64,000 nt of DNA from Trileptium ribeirensis. Lineage: Eukaryota; Nematoda; Enoplea; Enoplida; Thoracostomopsidae. Location: the NCBI GenBank assembly GCA_030248225.1, contig JASANE010024735.1, positions 1 to 64,000 on the forward strand. The letters run 5' to 3'. Below are positions 43,013 to 56,050 of this stretch, one piece after another (the first letter of the stretch is position 1; the number at the start of each line of letters is the position of its first letter). Position numbers and translations under genes: made by a program. The notes beneath the pieces are model-generated. The model had not been told where the DNA came from and made no database searches. It saw nothing but the letters and a program-made list of their open reading frames with translations.

Positions 43013-46000
43013 TGTACCCGGCTTGTCACTTGTATATGCCAACATGCAGCTCCACTGCAGTATCAACTTGAAAGAAGCATTGTCATAGGAATATTCAAAA
43101 CGGAGAGCATGTTATCAGGCATAGCTGTAGCTGGTCCTCTCACGGCTCATCTCCTCCGTGAGCGAAGGTTTTCGCGTAGCGAGCGGAGCTTTCGCGTACA
43201 TCTCGGTCATAGGCGCAGATCCTGGGGCGGGGATGAGGGGATACTTCCCTCCAAAACATCTCATAATCTGGGACCAAAATACCTCAGAATGGATACCCAA
43301 AGGTCAAAAATCGTAGGTTAAATATTCTCCCAAACAATTCGAGTCCCCCGACTTTTTCTGATCCCCCAAACTCTATAAAGAATCTGCTCCACTAGTCTCG
43401 GTTGGCATAAGCTACAACAAGAGTGTTCGTCTACTTATTTGGTCGATTGTATAGCTAACGGCAATGTAGTTGAATTATTGATGGCGTATAGACAACAAAT
43501 CCAAACACGCGCGTAGATAAATGTATGGTTACTGTTGAAGCTTCAGGCGCATTATATTATTATATAGATAAATATATCGATACAGATTGAGCTTTATTAC
43601 TACTATATATTACTAATAGAAACGCAAAAATATAACTTTTATGCCATCAATTTGCTTTGCTTGCTTCAAATGCCAATGCATATGTACGTATTGTATCACG
43701 TATGTGGCTTGCTACAGTGACACCCGCGCCACTAAAACTGAACGCTCTAAAAGCATGTCTTCTCTAAACTCATTATCCACTTGGTGCTTGATGGTTGCTA
43801 ACATTTGACATAAATGTATAATACTAGTTAGTTTTTCGGGTTGTCGACTGAGCTGCTGTGTGACCTCGTCTTATTTGCTGAAAAAATCGATTGACTTGTT
43901 ATAAATTTAGAATCGTACCAAAACGCTTTTCCTTTGTGAATTGTTTATTGGCTTAAAACCAGGTAACATGCTGTGAGCATGTAATGTACATAAATTCTTC
44001 TAAAGCGCACTAGCTACAAGCTAAAAGTGGTTTACTTATTAATCTGACTGTTTCAATCGACTAATGGTAGAAAATTTGTTCTTGTATTGTAAGCTTAGCT
44101 GGTGCAGCTCCTCTGTCGGTTTGCAATTTCCATATATATAAACGAAATATATATACCATATATATATGTATGGTACCTGTGAAAACACCGGCTGTGTAAT
44201 TTAACATTTCTCGCCCTGCGTCATTTTTGTAATTGCGCGTTTCAGGAATGAGGCTATTAAGATTTTTGAAAGTACGCCACTCCGGCTTTTGTTTTCATAT
44301 GATCATCATTGCTGCTCATATATTTATATGAGTTATCAATCTAAGAATAATTTATTAAAACTCTTCTTAGCAACAATTCACTTGCTGCGAATTTTCAGGA
44401 GTGATTGTTTTTCAATGAAAATACCACGAAAGGCGAGAAAGTAGATTCACGATTATTTTGCTTCTAACTCGGCATGCGCTTTTGCGTAAATTCTACGTAA
44501 TAAGCTTCACATATCAAGCTATTAGAAGCGCATGTCCTACGGAATAGAGCATACACTCCCAAAAATTGGATTACCTTACGGTCAAAATCCCAAGATAAAG
44601 TACAACATGTTTTGTACGTATTCTTCTAATAATGTTTTATGTTTCCTTACTATAATGTCATGTGCTTATCAGTATTATATTCCTTTTGCCATGAGACACA
44701 TTCAGCGTAACTTTTATAACATGCGGTTAAACTGAATCCGATTTTTGCCTTCCCTCAAAACTCAGAAGCAATCTATATTACTGAAAGCTAACATTAGCCA
44801 ATAAACAATTTTGAAATGCCTTAGATTTGAGAAAAAGGCACATTTTAAGAGGAAGCTGCTCGTTTCAACTTCTTACATATAGTTTTGCATCACAAAAAAT
44901 TTCCGCCTATATCAGCATACAACGCTCGTTGCTTGATCTGTTTAGATGGATGAAATAGAATGTTTTATCCGAAACAAGTTACACTGATTTATTATTTGCT
45001 CATGTTTCAAAAATGCAGAAAGTGGTGACAAAAATAGTATTTTGAACGAAGGTTCAAAAGTTTGAAACATTATAATAAAATTAATATCAGTCGAATCATT
45101 GATGTTACTTGATAATAAAAATCAAATTATCGTTGTTGTTGAACAGTACATTTTGTAGTGACGTATCTTTCAGCAAGACATAAAATTAACGAAAATGGAA
45201 ATAAGATACAGTAATATTTGTGTAAACCAACATTTAGCAATTTATGCAACTAGTAAAAATAAAGCAGCGGTAGCGACATCTAGGATATAGATATAATGGC
45301 TGAGTTAAGCAGTTATATGCAAGTAGCATATAAGTTATATGCATGTTGAGATTGTAGCGTTTTCAGTTTACCAAGCCTAAGGACTTTATTTGACCTTTAC
45401 ATAAAGCCATTATCTATATGCCTTGACAATACAATTTTATATGACATCTTCGTCGAAATAGCTTGCAGTCTGCTATTCGTGCACTCATAACACAATGTCG
45501 GGGCTGCTCACCACTTCCTAAAGGCTGTTCTTAGTTTAAGGACATAACCATACGTGGTTATAGGGTGTAAGAGGTTACGCCCAGAAGCTGGACACGCGAC
45601 CTCGGCGCGAAGCGCCGACCCTCTCCTTCTCCACTCCCGCCCCCCCCAAAAAATAATATACCGCTACAAACTGAATCTTCGTACCTAGCCATACAATAAA
45701 ATGTCATTATATTATTCGGCACAAGATTACAATACATATGCAGAAACAAGCAGAACTTCTTTTAAACCATCGCCGTCGCAAACTTCAGGTTGAACATATC
45801 CAGAAGAGTGAAAGGCACAACTAGGTGACTATATCTTTGCAGCAAAATAGCGTAACAGGTTATGCTTCTTTTCCATAAAGATGTGGATCTGGTATAAAAA
45901 TTGCGTATTCTCAAATTTAGTGCAGTAAAGGCCCAACGGTAGGCGTGAATACAAATTACTCGCTGCTTTCAGCAGCGACAATTTCATTACATATAAAAAT

Positions 46001-47999
46001 ATTTGGCTAAAATTTATGTAACGCTTTGTGTCTTTTCCAAAAGAATTCTTCATTTAAATAAAAGTTGATATTCTAAAATGTTAGAGAATAATAATTGACG
46101 CATGTATTTCTGTCCCGGAATCATTATATGATACGAAGCAATGCATTATCTCAGTTAGCAGTGAACCGCATGTGAACTCCGTTAACCGGTGCCGTTTGCG
46201 CACATCGTTGAGTATCCATCCGAGCAAAAGCTAAGAAAATTGTGTGATGTGACACCAAATATATATAGATCAATAATTCTTGGAATAAGACGTATGATGT
46301 AGCAGTATGGATGTACGCGATGCGAATTTTCAAATCTTTTGTTGGTTCAATGTACATAGTTGAACTCAGCAAACGCTGGCCATTACTTTTTCCTGAGATT
46401 TTGTCAATATTAAAGTTGCCTAATTATAGGAATCCAAGTTACAACCATGCATATTTGTGAAATATCAGATATTTTTTATTATTTTAAGCTATGCGAAATA
46501 TTTTTGATACATATAATGAAATTGTCGATGCTGAAAACCCCGAGTGATTTCCGTATGTTACTTTATTATTTCTATCTCCTGATTATTTAGAACGTGAATA
46601 TATTCATTCCGCTTAGATGATGCATAAAATTTTAAAACTTAATATTTAAATATATAAATTTAATTAAAACTTTTAACAGGCTATTCGAAAGTGGGAGGGA
46701 GCAACTCAAAATAGGGTTTAAATTGCGGCCACCATAAGGGAAAAATTCTATTTTGGACGATTTTTGCAGAAAAGTGGGAGGCTCCCCCTTGCTGCGAAAC
46801 TGCCTTTTCATAAATACCAGTTCGGCTAGTAATGAATTACCGAAAATTGAACGTATCGTGATCGTACGTGAAAATAAGGTAGATTTTATTTTGTTCCTGA
46901 CGAAGTTAGTCATTTCCCCGATGATATTCAGCAAAAGGTTTCGATAGAAATGACCTGAATTTGACTGAACAAATCAAAATTCGCGAACAATGCGTAAATC
47001 TACGGTCATTCCAAAAATAAACCAATTAGTTACAGTGAATCGTTTTTAGCTTGACTGGCAAAGTCGTAGGCGATGAAATATTTGGTTAATAGTGTTTATT
47101 AGCCCATATAGGGAACTACGACATGTTAAAAATCGCCACCCTCTGAGTGGGAACTTTGATCTTACTGAGATAGCAGTGTAGTTCCATTTCAATTGCCATT
47201 ATTTTCAGTTGCCTTTAATGCTGTGCGCAGATGTATACATAAGAAAATGCTCAAAAGAGGTTCCTTCAAAAGAATACCAAATATAATCAAATATAGTTTT
47301 TAGCGTTGAGATTATAGAGCGGACAATACATGAACTTTTTACAGTACTATTAAGTTGTTCTAAACGTGTGTCCCATTGCGCACTTAGCACAGTTATGCAA
47401 AGACAGATTAATTCTGCGAAGTTTTCTGACTTGCAGTCACTCTTATTGAACGTCGGTCTTTATTAATTAGCATCATGCCTCAGCATCATATTTGTAAAAT
47501 ATTGTTTCGCAGCTCTGCATTAGTGTGAGCACTATTTTGTACTTCTCTCAGAGGACATGGAAGGTTTTGTTGCTTCCGTCGTGTTGTGACATTGATATCA
47601 AGATTGGGCCAATTTATTAAGACACTTCACAAACTATTTTTCTGACCAGCTTATAAAACTAAATCTGTTGAGAAAGGCCGTTACCAGATTAATTGGCTGT
47701 GCGGAAGGATAGATTTATAAGCTCATAGAAATACGCAAGTCAATGTGAAAATGCTACGTTTCCACTTTTGGGTTTCTGTCAGGTAATGTCTATGTAACGC
47801 AGATTCGGCTATATATTGGTTTGTTCGCTGTTTCTTTTAAATACTAAACTTTTATATATATGTCCATATGCTCTTTTATGTTGCAGGCAAGAGTAAACGT
47901 CACTTTAATGCTAATACGCATTAACTTTGATTAAAGTTGTGACAGATGATACATGAAATAATGTAACCAATAAAACATACATGCTCCAAATCCGAGATC
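43013..47999. other. About 5 kb without identified features
   Basis: Only small items are visible: a hAT-end-like CATAGGCGCAGATCCTGG at about 43210, an AT microsatellite at 44130-44175 and a C-run patch at 45640. Open frames here carry no recognised motif. I see no exon with convincing splice sites. Confidence 0.35.
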
Positions 48000-48029
48000 C
48001 TAAGTGGGTATAGGCGGTGGTTCGGGGAG

Positions 48030-48350
48030 GGGGCTTGTCAGCGGGATAAATTTTCGGAAATTGTCGAAGTTTTTTGAACTTAATTTTTTAATTTTTGTCG
48101 ATTATTCTCCAATTTTTGCCTATTTTTCCTCAATTTTAGCCCATTTAACCATTTAACCCCGATTTGTGATTATTTCATCTAATTTTTACCTATTTTCTCT
48201 CCATTATTGATAAAATTAATTTTTCGAGCGCGGGGTCAGGGAGTGGGGTGTGTAAAGTTTCAGTACAAAGTGGGAATCATGCTACGTCTGAGGGGGAAGG
48301 GGAGTTAACGGCGCTCCGAAGGGGTCTGAGTCTAAGGAATGATAATCCCC
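48030..48350. repeat. AATTTTTGCC-type low-complexity tract with G-run flanks
   Basis: Variants of CCAATTTTTGCCTATTTTTC, CTCAATTTTAGCCCATTT and CTAATTTTTACCTATTTTC, bordered by GGTTCGGGGAGGGGGC on the left and GCGGGGTCAGGGAGTGGGG on the right. It has the same architecture as tracts at 8740, 28200 and 50860. Confidence 0.6.
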
Positions 48351-50859
48351 CATCCCCTATGAGCATGCATATACGTGATACAACTTGCAAGTTAAAAATC
48401 ATGATTGTGATATTTCGATTAAAGGTATCAAGCTTAATTATTTGCTCATGTTTCGCTGATTTAAATTAGGAGCGATACATAACTGTAAAAGATTATTGCA
48501 CAATTCCTGTGAATGAAGCGTCTAAATTCTCAAATACCGTCTAATTGATAAAATTCTTTTCTTATCCATCTGCTCCTGGCACAATCACTAGATAGATAAA
48601 TTTTAACACATCGAGATTTTTTATTGGAAGAGCAATGAAATTTTGTTTTGCGCACACCTGTGCATTTCCACTGCTCCCATGGTGTCCTACCAAAATTTTC
48701 ACAAAAACAACACGAATTCGAACAGGAGACTTTTAATTTTGGCCATATGGGGTGACTCAACATTTTATTTTTTTATAACTGTTGCCAGAGGCATCGGTTC
48801 GAAAAATGGATACCTGTTTTTGACATATGAACCAAAGTTTATTAAAAATACCTCACAGAGAGTTAAATTTTTAATATGGTTGTATTCAATGTAAAAACAT
48901 TTAAACACGTTAATTTCATTGTTTTAGCCTCACATTGGGCTTGTTTTAATATTTTGAGATTGTATCGGAACAAAATTTGATAAATTTTGGCACCAAAAAT
49001 GTTTATATTTTGCCACGTTTATAATATAGATGTATGTAGGTCATTACAATGCGTCTATAGACTTTCAGAGTTGCTGATTAAGACAAGTAATGAAATTGCA
49101 TTTGCGGGGTATACATCAAATAAGGCTAGCGTTAGGACATGCAACGTGAAAATTGCTCTTCAAATTATAATTTTTCTTATAATTATGAATCATAAATTTT
49201 AAAGTTCTTAGTCTTTTTGCCATTGGAGGCATAAATAAAGGGTTCTACGGCTTTGATATGTCGTTAAAATAGCCATTAAAGTATTAGCGGTGGATTGTTG
49301 TCATCGCGGAACTATAAAGGAGCTCACAAAGCTGAACTAGGAACGTCAAAATATTTACACAGTAGCCATACTCGCTACGTTTATCCTCGTTTTGTAAGTT
49401 AGAACTGATATGCGAATGCGATCAGAATTTTTCGAAATGGTACATATTATGGTTAGATGTCTCTGGGTATACGAATTTTTGTATATTCTAAAGAAAAGCG
49501 CGAAAAATGTGATATATTAGTATGTAATTATCGTAATTTTACTGTTATCAAGCTCGATTTTTTCTGGCCGGCTGGGCTAAAAATTTCTTTACAGCAAATA
49601 TCGCTCCAAAAGTTATTTTTTTGTACTTGTCTGTGGTAATCTATCAGTACAAAACTTGCCATGTGAGTATGTAATTCCCAATATAACCTGAATTTGAGGT
49701 GACTAACGTACATAAGTTTCGTTGCTAAACGCTATTACAACCAGACATGATGCAACTGGGTTCAACTTTGCAACGCGTATATGTAATTGTTTACGTGGCG
49801 CATATCAATACTATATGGCTTCATACCGGTTCAACCTGGTTTACAATTATTGGGGACGTTATAATGCTTATTTTGGATCACGTTCACGTTAAATTTTACT
49901 TATTAAGTTTGAAATTCCTGACAGTGTAAGTTTTATTGATAAATCATTTCTCAATGTATGCAGCCTCAAATGGTATTCTCAGTCCTCAACGACAGCTATC
50001 GGAGCCTTGGTGTGTAGGGGTGTTCAACACTTAGGGGGTTATTCCATATTCCCTTATCGACAACTATGATACATTATATTCTTATAAATTACATCAATTG
50101 ATTAAGTACTTCTGTGTTAGTAACTATCATGATGCTTAAGCAAAATTGAAATCTGATCATTCACAAGGCGAGGTCAGTGTTTCCGAGGATGGTTCGAGTT
50201 ACTCATCTTACACATATCTCCCCGTCACTTCTTGTATTACCTTATTAATCGTTCAGTTGATCTTGATATTTTATACCTTGTTGAATGAGGCTACTATGTG
50301 CTTTTCGCAAAAACCTGGGACACAAAAAAGTTCAAAAACCACATTAGCGACTATGTTAATAGTAGCCTTGCGGATGCTACCAATAAATGCTCGCACCTTC
50401 TTTACGAGGAGGCAATACCTTAGCCAATATGAAACTAATATAACGTTGCTATACCAAATCTGTCAATGCAACATCTAGGTAATGAAGTTAACGTTCTGTT
50501 GAACAAGGCCATAATTGCTCGGATTTCGACGAATTGTTAAGTCGATTAAAATCGAATATCCGCTTTGTATTCCGCGTGCGTTTGTTGAATTAAATGACTG
50601 TAGGGTTAGCATAAATAAAGAAAATTACAATTGGCTAGAATCGTGAAAATCTGTGAGGCCGCTCAGACCAAAATTTCGAAGCGAAAATAGATCATTATTT
50701 TAAAAATAGCTTGCAAAGTTTCATCTATCGCTAATAACTATTTTGCCTGAAAGCTGCATTCGATTAAAAAATGAAATATCGTAGCTGCAAAACTAGAATA
50801 TATAAACGTATATACTTATATATCATAGATTTGGTGCAAATGGTCGGCGCAGGAGGGGA
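48351..50859. other. Unassigned AT-rich DNA
   Basis: No supported gene. A 110-codon plus-strand frame at 50146-50478 has a short hydrophobic stretch but no known motif, and alternative frames are equally open. Confidence 0.3.
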
Positions 50860-50929
50860 GGTCGTCAGGGATGCAGTAAATTTGTGAATTTTTGTGGGAC
50901 TCAAACATTTTTCTTAATTTTTGCGAATT

Positions 50930-51790
50930 TTCCGCTGATTTTTGCGATTGACCAACAATTTTTGCTTCTTTTCCATTATCCCCGCAGCCCCAATTTGATC
51001 AATTTTGAAGATTCAGAGCTGATTTTGCTACCATTCGATTCATCTCGATGAGGCGGTTCAGAAAATACTCATTTTGTCCATACGTCTGTAAAATTTTTTT
51101 TCCATTTTTTGAGGTCCCAATGGTCCCTCTTGGGAACCCAAAAATTTTTTTCTTCGGACTATGGTCATCTTTGGTACCACTCGACTCGGCTTGATGAGAG
51201 AAATCTATTGTTGTGTAGTATATTGAAATATACGCCACCGTCAGAAAGGTGTGAGAGCCCAAGTAACCCAGAGGGCCAAAATAAAGTGCAGGCCATGCCG
51301 TTCTCGATATACCAAGCCTAAGCCTTAGTCTTAGCCTAAGCTAAGGTCCTTATATGATCCATACACTAAGCCTAAGCCTAAGTCGGGGGCTACCGCCTCC
51401 GGAACCCCCCGCTCGAACCTGTTCCTTTTCCTAGCGTTATAATGTAACGCCCTGAGGGTTATTTGGGTCCTCATAACTTTCGACCGGTGGAGTAGATTTC
51501 AATATACTACACACCAGTAGATTTCTCTCATCAAGCCCAGTAGAATTGTATAATAGTATCAAACATGACCACATTCCTCAGAAAAAAAATTTGGGTTTCC
51601 AAGGAGGGACCATCGGGACCTCAAAAATCAGAAAATTTTTTCAGGGATATAGGTAAAATGAATGTTTCCTGAACTGCCTCATCGAGTTGAATCGATTGGT
51701 ACCAAAATCAGCTCTGTATCTTTAAAATTGACCAAATTCGGGCTGGTGGATAATGGAAAAGAACCCAATTTTTTGCCAATTTTTCATTAA
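50930..51790. repeat. Large inverted repeat, arms about 340 bp
   Basis: The left arm (50930-51274) and right arm (51453-51790) are complementary with moderate divergence. Matched blocks include TTCTTTTCCATTATCC, GATTCAGAGCTGATTTTG, CATCTCGATGAGGCGGTTCA, GGTCCCTCTTGGGAACCC, TTGATGAGAGAAATCTA and CCCAAGTAACCCAGAGGG. The 178-bp centre is a TTAGGC-core repeat. Outside both arms are AATTTTTGC-type tracts. It could fold into a long hairpin. Confidence 0.85.
51275..51452 (-). repeat. Foldback repeat with TTAGGC-like core, copy 2 (inverted)
   Basis: On the plus strand it reads AAGCCTAAGCCTTAG, CTTAGCCTAAGCTAAGG, then CACTAAGCCTAAGCCTAAG and a GGGGG-CCCCC patch, then GTTCCTTTTCCTAGCGTTAT. The reverse complement aligns block by block with 36527-36735. 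This copy has the best preserved TTAGGC units. It fills the loop of the large inverted repeat. Confidence 0.75.
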
Positions 51791-52059
51791 TTTCTTTTTA
51801 AATTTTTCCCATTTTGTGCCGTTATTTTCCAACATTTAGCATATCTTTGCAAAAAATTTTCGCGCGAATTCGTCTCTGGGTGGGGCGTCGGAGCCTAAGA
51901 GGGGTTGATCCCCTATTCCATCCTAGGATCAGGTATGTCTATATTCCAATGCAGCGTCAATTGAACTGAAGTGTACTTAATTCAAGGAATAATGATGCTT
52001 TAATCTGACAAATCTATATGATCTCTCTTAATTGTTTATAATCATTCCGCCGGATCTTG

Positions 52060-54310
52060 GCATGCAGTATACTAGGGCCACTTCTGGTCGTAAGGGATCC
52101 CATCTGCACCACCATTGCCCGCTGTGCTGCCCGGACGACCCCGGCTTCCCGACTCCCCGTAGAACCGCTAGTTGACCTAAGTGAACCGGTTAGCTAAGCA
52201 GGCCGCCGGCGGGTTTACCTGAATGTTCGACCTGGCCTCTATATCGGCCCACTCATCAAGTGGTATGAAGGTCCTCGGAGGGAAGGTCATCCCTTAAGAC
52301 TGCTCACAGGTAATAAGGCTGACCCGCCTTTCCATCATTTCCCACACAATCCTATTTGCTTGGAGTATTTATTTCCCCATGCTTGTAGGCGTGGGTCCGC
52401 TCCTGGTTGCCCCTCGATTGTCCTAGTCCGGGCCCTGTTGCCAGAAGGGGTAACGCTCGAGGACACCTGGGGCACGATCTCAGAGCACCTTGCCTTGTCC
52501 GGGGATGCCTTTCTTGGTAGGGCTTTAAACACCAAAACCTGCAATTTCCGAACTAAATTTATTGTTCGGGTTGTTTCTTAGAGGTAGTCTCTACTACCCA
52601 CTACTTCACTTGGTCTTATAAGTTTATTGAGAGCCGAAGTGTTTTTTGTTACGTGATGGACCTTAGTCTGAAAGTTGCCTTACCAAAGTGCAATTGGTTA
52701 TCGCAGAAAAATAAGCATAACCACATCAGCTATTTATTCGTTCAAATACATTGTCACACAATTTTGTTTAATCCAATGAGTAATTTTATCGATTAACACC
52801 ATAAGGTACCATGTGGGGTAGCCAAAAACAGTGATATATCACTCTATGTTACATACCTACAGCTTGTATAAAATGCAAGAATGCCAGACCTAGATATACC
52901 CGGCCGACACGCGGAAACTTAATCCCCGTTCCCCTTTTTGTCACTCCCAAATTTTCACGACCCGTGTCAAGTATGTTACTGTTCGCTATTGCGTGATACT
53001 GTGCGAGGCTCGTACATTCACTTGAATTTGTTTACGTTGTCCGATACGATGATGGAGCATGCAGCCACCTGCGTATGCTCTGCCACAGTTTGCGGACCCA
53101 TAGCCTGAGTTCCCACACCTTCATACGGAAAATGATTGACACCGAGATTGCGTGAAGGGCGAAATGAGGTACATACTCCGAGGGCCTATTCTGCGTCCCT
53201 AGCACACAGGGCGATGTTGCCTGCCCTCCCTTATGTTTGATGCTGGGGAAATTCCGACGAGCACCTCTACCATAGCTGCACGGTTTGAGGGTACTCGACA
53301 AGGTTCTTAACTGTGGGTTCATCTCACGAAGGAAAGACTTACGAGAGCATAATCTCGAATTCTCATGGTCACTCCAGCCGGAACCTGTTATTATTATGTT
53401 AAATCATTTCTCGTCGACTTGGTTTGCGAATCACTACGTCTGAGCTCAGCCATATTTTCTGTGCCAATACACCAGCGTATGAATAGCCTTATGGACCTAC
53501 CTAGATGTCTGCCAGATCTGGAGCCAATCGCGCAACACCAGCCCACATTGAACTACTAAGCTTTTTTTGAGAAGAAACGGGAAAAACACATGGCTTGGTG
53601 AGCAATGACCTTCTAGCGGAGCTCGACAAGGAGAATAATAGGAAGGGTGGCTGTCTGTGGCTTTCTTAGCGCCCCCCGCACTCGGAACAGCAACGCATTG
53701 CGGCAATGCTGCGTCTGTATCGGTAGGCCCACCCGAACCACAAAGGCCTTGGACGTATTGTTAAAATATCAACGGCCTCCCTACCGTAATCGCACGGCTT
53801 GGGAGTACTTTTTTATACTTTTGAGCTGGCAGCCCTTTTACAATAAACGGAAAACCTCACAAGGGCGATACTCGGACTTTTCTGGTGGCTCCACTGGTCA
53901 GTTTCTGCACTTAACTAAACTGCGGTCAGCGTACTCCAGATCGATTGACTGCCAATAGCTGTTCCCTCATCCCGTGGCTCTGTGAACCACCCCTTCCTTT
54001 TTCTTTCTTGTTTGTGAACCCTCAACCGATAACCACAACGCTGACGAAACAAAACGACTACCCACCAAGCGATTGTAACACAAAAAACCGCCCGATGGGT
54101 TGTGGAGCCAGTCGATGTTGGCGTGATCCATTTTGGGCGCGATTTTTATCATTTTTGGGCACATGCACTTACGGGCGCTCAGAGTATCGTTCTGACGCTC
54201 CAGTACCCGCAAGGGCGGTCCCTGCGATTTGAATTTTTATCATTCAACGGTCGAGGTAAGGCTTTCCAGCATGCCGCTCGAAGAAAGCCCACCTACGTAG
54301 ATCGGTAATA
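52060..54310. other. GC-rich island of unknown origin
   Basis: Base composition shifts sharply to roughly even GC/AT for about 2.2 kb, then returns to AT-rich. A segment around 53225-53420 is repeated in diverged form about 550 bp later (53775-53930): CTACCATAGCTGCACGG with GAGGGTACT against CTACCGTAATCGCACGG with GGGAGTACT. Many medium open frames exist on both strands, as expected from the GC content, and none shows a motif I know. No rRNA signature is seen. It may be an insertion, an old gene remnant, or foreign DNA. Confidence 0.55.
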
Positions 54311-55931
54311 CAAAAAAACGTAAACGCTGTTCGTAATGCAAAAGCAGAAAGCAAGAGATAACGGCGACAACCGCCAAAACACGAAAAACCCAAACTTAAA
54401 ATTTATTTGCTCTACTGGCTCCTACCCTGCATCGGGCAGTCTCTTCTTAAACCCTTTGTCTACCCCTCTTTCTTACTTGGAATTATTCTCTCCAACTTGA
54501 AAATGTAAAATCTTGAACTCGAAAATATTAGTAATACAAGGCAAAATATTTCAATATAACTACCAGGCAAAAATAACTGCCAGACAAAATGACGCTTAAA
54601 TGTTGACAAACGCTGTCCGTCGATCAAACGCAGTGTAGCCCCTAAAACTAAACAGTTTGACGTGTCGTGCGATCACAAAGTTCCCTGCAGATCAAAATAG
54701 CGTTGGGCAATCGGCGATTTATTAAACAAACTAAACCTCATGCTAGTTATAAGAAATTTTTTTATATTTTTATTATTTTTAGGTGAACAAAGAGTGGTAA
54801 GTCGCCTGGGCGGGATCAGGTATGAGACCTGGCAAGTCGCCTACTGGAGAAATTTATAGTTTTATGATAGCATGTTAGGGGCCATTTTAGGTGATAGATG
54901 TGAAAGATTTGAATGTCACAAGTGTGTCATAAGAATCCTGAGCGAACCTGTAGGGTTTGGTCGCCGCTGTTTTCGAGGTTAATGATAATATAAGACATCG
55001 TGAAGATGTGGGAGCGCAGGAATCGTGGAGTGTTGGTTGTTTTAGTTTCTCTTTGCAGCATAGAAAAAGGTGTTTAGGCGCCTACATGAGGCCCCAAGTA
55101 CTTACAAGTAACGGTTGGGTAGTTCCAAATATATGATTTAGAAGCCTTAGTAAGTTCTAGCAGCAATTATGTACCCCTATTTTACCCTAGTTATACATAA
55201 GCCCCAAAATTTGGAATTTTAGTTCGGCCTATGTAAAACATTACTCCACTCAAATTTTGTCGAATTCCTTCCACACTTAATCCCATCTTCAAAAAATAGT
55301 ACAATAACTGTTCACCCAGCAATCGTATTCCTACTTCTTCGTACCAGGACAGGTCGTCTCGAGAGCTAAACCGTCACAAAAGGTCTCGACTCAAATTTAT
55401 GAAAGTTCTGCATAGCGCCCGACCCGTCCTGACAAGCACAAAACGTAGCAACATTTTCGATCCAACTTTCTAAATGCTAAATACCATACAACTAATGGGT
55501 ATGCGCAGCGGAATCAGCCTTTGGTCATGAAATCTCGAAATCTAAAGAAGGATTACGAAAGAGTTCTGACCACTGTCCCTGGCCCATCCGAGTGCGCACC
55601 GGTTCCCTCTCCTTCTCAGCACAGCACTTTGCAACACACAAATTGTTATGTACAGGATGGTTGTGGGCCCGACCAGATACCAGCAGGTTAGGCGCACTGG
55701 ATTTTTATTTTTTCCTACGAAAATCAGACACGCGCATATCGTGGCAGTGGGGCGTGATTGTCGATAAAGGATACAACAGGAATACTACATTGTTTATTTC
55801 TAATAGTTGTAAACTTTACATCGCACAATGCTTGGAACACACTCCACCGATATCCGGCCATCCGTCAGGCTCAAATTTTTCCGTCTTAATCCCAATTTTG
55901 GATGCCCCTTAAAATTTCCCAAATCTCGGGC
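54311..55931. other. Unassigned DNA
   Basis: Intermediate GC at first, then AT-rich. A repeated phrase AAGTCGCCTGGGCGGGATC / AAGTCGCCTACTGG occurs near 54800. No gene or element is recognised. Confidence 0.3.
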
Positions 55932-56050
55932 TGTTACATAGTCCATCCCGTATGGATGCCCGTCTGGCGGGGAGAGTTTCGGTTCTTCATACAGTTGCGA
56001 TTGCAACTCCATATTCGTAACAACATAACATCTATAGTGGCGACGACTGT
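55932..56050 (+). other. Possible LTR end with primer-binding-like site
   Basis: TGTTACATAGTCC at 55932 and CGTAACAACATAACA ending at 56030 make a TG...CA segment of 99 bp with short inverted ends, followed by TAGTGGCGACGACTGTGATA, which resembles the TGGCGAC-type primer-binding sites after 5' LTRs of Ty3/gypsy elements. No gag or pol follows and no second LTR was found. Confidence 0.2.

Noticed and set aside
42704..43066. 120-codon minus-strand open frame
   Set aside because: Leu/Ser run comes from the GA microsatellite; the rest lacks any domain signature.
50180..50210. GGTTCGAGTT resembling a tRNA B box
   Set aside because: No matching A box at the right distance and no acceptor-stem pairing could be found.
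51300..51390. Functional interstitial telomere
   Set aside because: Only a few imperfect TTAGGC units, embedded in a dispersed repeat family with ordered flanking blocks, so it is better explained as part of that family.
53032..54308. Several 60-100 codon frames in the GC-rich island
   Set aside because: Overlapping frames on both strands are expected at this GC content; none has a recognisable motif or consistent splice context.
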